DNA from: Thermodesulfovibrio sp.
Lineage (GTDB): Bacteria > Nitrospirota > Thermodesulfovibrionia > Thermodesulfovibrionales > JdFR-85
DNA length: 7,997 nucleotides
Assembly: GCA_027050975.1 (NCBI GenBank)
Contig: JALUAR010000276.1
Coordinates: forward strand, 1 to 7,997
Direction: 5' to 3'
Shown: one piece after another, positions 5,778-7,997 of the stretch
Position numbering within the stretch: position 1 is the first letter of the stretch
Layout of the letters: each line of letters opens with the position of its first letter
The notes under the pieces: generated by a model
The model's input: only the letters and a program-made list of their open reading frames with translations
What the model was told of the DNA's origin: nothing
Databases searched by the model: none
Translations under genes and position numbers: made by a program

Positions 5778-7610
5778 ATGAATAAAAGGAATGTAACAGT
5801 ATATATTACTTTCGTTGTTGCTACTGTAGTATCCATAATAGCACTTGTTTTTGCAGAAGAAAGATATCTGGAATACACCGTTAAAAGAGGTGATACTCAG
5901 TGGGGTATTGCCTCGGAATACCTTCATGATCCCTTCCTCTGGCCAAAAATATGGATAGTAAATCCCAACATTAAAAACCCTGACAGAATCTATCCGGGGC
6001 AGAAAATCAGGCTTCCCAACTCCTTGTTAAAAGAGGAGAAGAAGGTGGAGAAGTCTACCGTAGTCATTGTTACTCTACCACAGGAGAGGGTGGCTGAATC
6101 AGCCAAAAAGCTACTGGAGCCGTTTTTGAAGGATTTGAAAATCGAAGAGACCGAAGAAGAACCTGTTACGGAAGTAGCAGAGGTGATGAAGGAAGAAGGA
6201 AAAGAAGCACAGGAAGAGTCTTCAGAAAATGAGATGATAACAGCTCAAGTAGAGGAGGTTATCGAGCTACCTTCGGTAGCCCCTGGAGAAGAGATCCTCC
6301 GGCTTGACAGTCCTGATGTGTATGAAATCCCGGAAGAGCCTGAAGCTGCTCCAGAGAAAGAGCCTGAAAAGGCTCCAGAGGTTGAAGAACCTGTTAAGGA
6401 AGAGGCGCCGGTAACGGAAAAGCCAAAAGAGAAGGTGGTCCCTGAAGAGCCACAACCAGCACCAGTACCTGTTCAAAAAACAAAAGAGGAGGTGCAGCCG
6501 CCACCTGAGAAACAGCCTCAGCTTTTGCCTCCTGTTTTGCCAAAGTTTCACGAACTCAAAAAAAAGAAAAAAGAGAAAAAGCCTGTTGTTACTCCTGCGC
6601 CTGAGATTGAAAAAGAGGAGATAGAGCCTGAAGAGTATGTGGAGCTTGTACCCCTGCCTGAGGGCAAGGACAGGATAGCGATTTTCCCCTTTGAAAATCT
6701 AAGTAAAACACCTGATGCCTTAAGCTATGTTATGCCTTTTATAAAAAAGCAGATTGAAGACAAGGGGGTAGAGATAGTTCCTCAGAAGAAACTGGAAAAG
6801 TTTCTGGTGAAATACAGAATAAGAAGAACAGGATTTGTTTCAAGAGATACAATGAGAAAGATCAGAAAGGAACTGGGAGTAACAAAGGTGTTAACAGGTT
6901 CTGTAATAAACTTCCTACAGCAGGCCAATCCAAAGGTGGGTATTCTTGCACGTCTTATTGATACCGGTACAGGCGAAATAGTCTGGGCTGATTATTCTAC
7001 TGCAACCGGTGAGGACTTTGTAACGATTCTGGGATTAGGCAGGATAGGTTCGGTAAAGGAGTTGTCTGAAAAGGTGGTTGAGAGACTTTTTGAAGGGTTT
7101 AATCCCCGTCAACAAAAGCAAGATAAGAACAGTATCCGGGTAGCTGTTGTGCCTTTTTATAATACAACAGACTACATAGATGCAGGCTTGATTGTGGCAT
7201 ATATGTATATCGTGGAACTATTCAAAGACCCGATGTTCGATCCTGTGGAGTTGGGAGATCTAAGAGATTTGATGATAAGATTCAAAATAAGGCCAAACGG
7301 TGAATTGAGGTATAGCGAAATAGATGCTCTTTACAAAAAACTTAAGATTGATGGCATAATAGTTGGGATGGTTGATGAGTACAGCGAGAGTGCATACGCT
7401 GAGTCTGCACCGATGGTCTCCATCTTTTCAAGGCTTATTGATGCAAAGACAAAAAAGCTTCTATGGGCTAATTTCCAGCTTTTGGATGGGGATAAAGAGA
7501 TAATAGTTCTTGACTGGAGAAAAATGCGTTCTGCAGATAAAGTGGCATACAGGACAATAACAAAACAGATAAAGGAATTGGAGAAACTGTCATGGAGAGA
7601 AAGATTCTGA
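5778..7610 (+). CDS. LysM protein with Glu/Pro/Lys linker and two CsgG/GNA1162-like domains
   Basis: 610 residues. The N-terminal signal (about 1-26, cleavage after VFA) has no lipobox, so the protein should be free in the periplasm. A LysM domain at about 31-80 (YTVKRGDTQWGIA ... NPDRIYPGQKIRLP) should bind peptidoglycan. Residues about 82-295 are a low-complexity Glu/Pro/Lys/Val linker ending in a Lys cluster (261-268). Two CsgG/GNA1162-like domains follow. The first (about 297-440) has 'RIAIFPFENLS', 'LGVTKVLTGSV' and 'LIDTGTGEIVWADY'. The second (about 452-604) is more diverged, with 'RVAVVPFYNTT', 'LKIDGIIVGMVDEY' and 'LIDAKTKKLLWANF'. Neither carries the RHFGA motif of the two lipoproteins, though the first keeps the 'LSEKVVERL' helix. 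The ATG at 5778 has no good Shine-Dalgarno and lies 8 bases after the upstream stop, so reinitiation is likely. It overlaps the next gene by 19 bases. A bridge between cell wall and the outer-membrane lipoproteins is inferred, not shown. Confidence 0.88.
   Translation: MNKRNVTVYITFVVATVVSIIALVFAEERYLEYTVKRGDTQWGIASEYLHDPFLWPKIWIVNPNIKNPDRIYPGQKIRLPNSLLKEEKKVEKSTVVIVTLPQERVAESAKKLLEPFLKDLKIEETEEEPVTEVAEVMKEEGKEAQEESSENEMITAQVEEVIELPSVAPGEEILRLDSPDVYEIPEEPEAAPEKEPEKAPEVEEPVKEEAPVTEKPKEKVVPEEPQPAPVPVQKTKEEVQPPPEKQPQLLPPVLPKFHELKKKKKEKKPVVTPAPEIEKEEIEPEEYVELVPLPEGKDRIAIFPFENLSKTPDALSYVMPFIKKQIEDKGVEIVPQKKLEKFLVKYRIRRTGFVSRDTMRKIRKELGVTKVLTGSVINFLQQANPKVGILARLIDTGTGEIVWADYSTATGEDFVTILGLGRIGSVKELSEKVVERLFEGFNPRQQKQDKNSIRVAVVPFYNTTDYIDAGLIVAYMYIVELFKDPMFDPVELGDLRDLMIRFKIRPNGELRYSEIDALYKKLKIDGIIVGMVDEYSESAYAESAPMVSIFSRLIDAKTKKLLWANFQLLDGDKEIIVLDWRKMRSADKVAYRTITKQIKELEKLSWRERF
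6021..6662 (+). repeat. Low-complexity Glu/Pro/Lys linker-coding region
   Basis: This encodes residues about 82-295 of the LysM protein, dominated by Glu, Pro, Lys and Val with irregular 'EEP', 'APEKEPEKAPE' and 'EEPQPAPVPV' units and no exact period. It is expected to be unstructured and extended, comparable in style to the TonB Pro/Glu/Lys spacer, separating the peptidoglycan-binding head from the two C-terminal domains. Confidence 0.8.
6560..6566 (+). other. In-phase A AAA AAG heptamer (possible -1 slippage site)
   Basis: Eight A then G (6558-6566) encode part of the Lys cluster. Read in the gene's frame this gives A-AAA-AAG in the X-XXY-YYZ phase, the same heptamer used for the programmed -1 shift in E. 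coli dnaX. A -1 shift would meet a TGA at 6602-6604 after twelve codons, yielding a LysM-plus-linker product without the two C-terminal domains. No clear upstream Shine-Dalgarno stimulator is seen, and only a weak downstream stem (CTCCT 6592-6596 with AGGAG 6616-6620). Chance occurrence in a Lys-rich segment is quite possible. Confidence 0.3.
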
Positions 7611-7997
7611 GAAAAGACAGAGGGAAAAAAGGCTTTACTATTAACAAAATAGCGGTGATAATGCTGATTTTAACGGTGTTGGTGACTGCCGGATGCGTTA
7701 GTTCTGTAAAGACCGGGGGCGATAATGTGATAGCAAAGGTTAACGGAACTCCTATTACTGAGGGAGATCTGGCATATGCCCTTGAGATAGAGCATCGTAG
7801 AGAAAAACTGGATAAGGTCACCAGGCTTGACATCAGAGGTTTTTTAGAAAAAATCATTGATGACACGCTTATTATACAGGAAGCAAAACAGATGGGGTTT
7901 GACAATGAGCCGTGGGTACAAAGCAAGATTCAAGAGTATCTGTTGAGGGAGTCGGTTGTTAGCTTATACAATGAGGAGATAGCCAGTAAGGTGACAG
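7592..7997 (+). CDS. SurA/PpiC-type lipoprotein, N-terminal part (3' end outside window)
   Basis: The frame opens at ATG 7592 and runs off the window after 135 codons. The start overlaps the LysM gene by 19 bases and has GGAG at 7580-7583 with an 8-base spacer. The N-terminus is basic, then hydrophobic (IAVIMLILTVLVTAGC), with lipobox T-A-G-C and Cys35, so this is a lipoprotein. From about residue 44, 'NVIAKVNGTPITEGDLAYALE' is the typical opening of SurA_N/PpiC-type periplasmic folding factors, and the following helices ('FLEKIIDDTLIIQEAKQMGF') match that N-terminal chaperone lobe. The parvulin prolyl-isomerase domain, if present, lies beyond the window, so isomerase activity cannot be claimed. 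Lipidated PrsA/SurA-like proteins assist folding of exported proteins. Here the barrel protein and neighbouring lipoproteins are the obvious client candidates (inference). Confidence 0.87.
   Translation, partial: MERKILRKDRGKKGFTINKIAVIMLILTVLVTAGCVSSVKTGGDNVIAKVNGTPITEGDLAYALEIEHRREKLDKVTRLDIRGFLEKIIDDTLIIQEAKQMGFDNEPWVQSKIQEYLLRESVVSLYNEEIASKVT

Noticed and set aside
6267..6551. Minus-strand frame of 94 residues rich in Leu/Arg/Trp/Phe
   Set aside because: It is the complement of the Glu/Pro/Lys linker codons (GAA/GAG/CCT), which forces such a composition; no RBS or family resemblance.
7468..7926. Minus-strand frame of 152 residues with hydrophobic stretches
   Set aside because: It overlaps the end of the LysM gene and the SurA-like lipoprotein, both strongly supported on the + strand; it has no recognisable domain.

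Overview
The window is protein-coding almost end to end. It holds seven genes, all on the + strand, and nearly all of them encode exported proteins. Five carry a clear export signal: three lipoprotein signal peptides with a lipobox Cys in complete genes, one more in the 3'-truncated gene, and one Sec signal ending in an AxA site. The LysM protein has an ordinary Sec-type N-terminus. The first gene is cut off at its 5' end, so its signal cannot be seen. Outer-membrane lipoproteins, a beta-barrel, a SurA-like protein and LysM together indicate a Gram-negative (diderm) bacterium. Base composition is moderately AT-rich, with heavy use of ATA (Ile) and AGA/AGG (Arg). This resembles Nitrospirota, Desulfobacterota or similar anaerobic lineages, but that is an impression from composition and protein style, not a taxonomic assignment. 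I see no tRNA, rRNA, CRISPR array, transposase or phage gene.

Block A (1-4444) is a tightly coupled trio. It contains the C-terminal part of an NHL-repeat beta-propeller protein, a lipoprotein with an N-terminal DUF4382-like domain followed by a seven-blade YVTN-type propeller, and a 764-residue outer-membrane beta-barrel with a discoidin (F5/8 type C)-like domain inserted in its middle. The genes overlap by 4 bp and 10 bp, so they are almost certainly co-translated. A plausible reading is a cell-surface assembly in which the barrel anchors two propeller proteins.

Block B (4520-7997) follows a 75-bp AT-rich gap that contains a candidate promoter and an 8-bp inverted repeat. It encodes two paralogous small lipoproteins with a CsgG/GNA1162/TolB-N-like domain. 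Next comes a 610-residue periplasmic protein with a LysM domain, a long Glu/Pro/Lys linker and two further domains of the same fold. The block ends with a SurA/PpiC-type lipoprotein truncated by the window edge. Four copies of the same fold in three adjacent genes, one pair tethered to a peptidoglycan-binding domain, is the most distinctive feature here. It suggests an envelope-spanning complex linking outer membrane and cell wall. The SurA-like protein could help fold the barrel of block A.

The function of the whole set is not recognisable from the sequence alone. No multihaem CXXCH protein, secretion ATPase or curlin-like substrate lies in the window, so neither an electron-conduit role nor a curli-like secretion role can be asserted.
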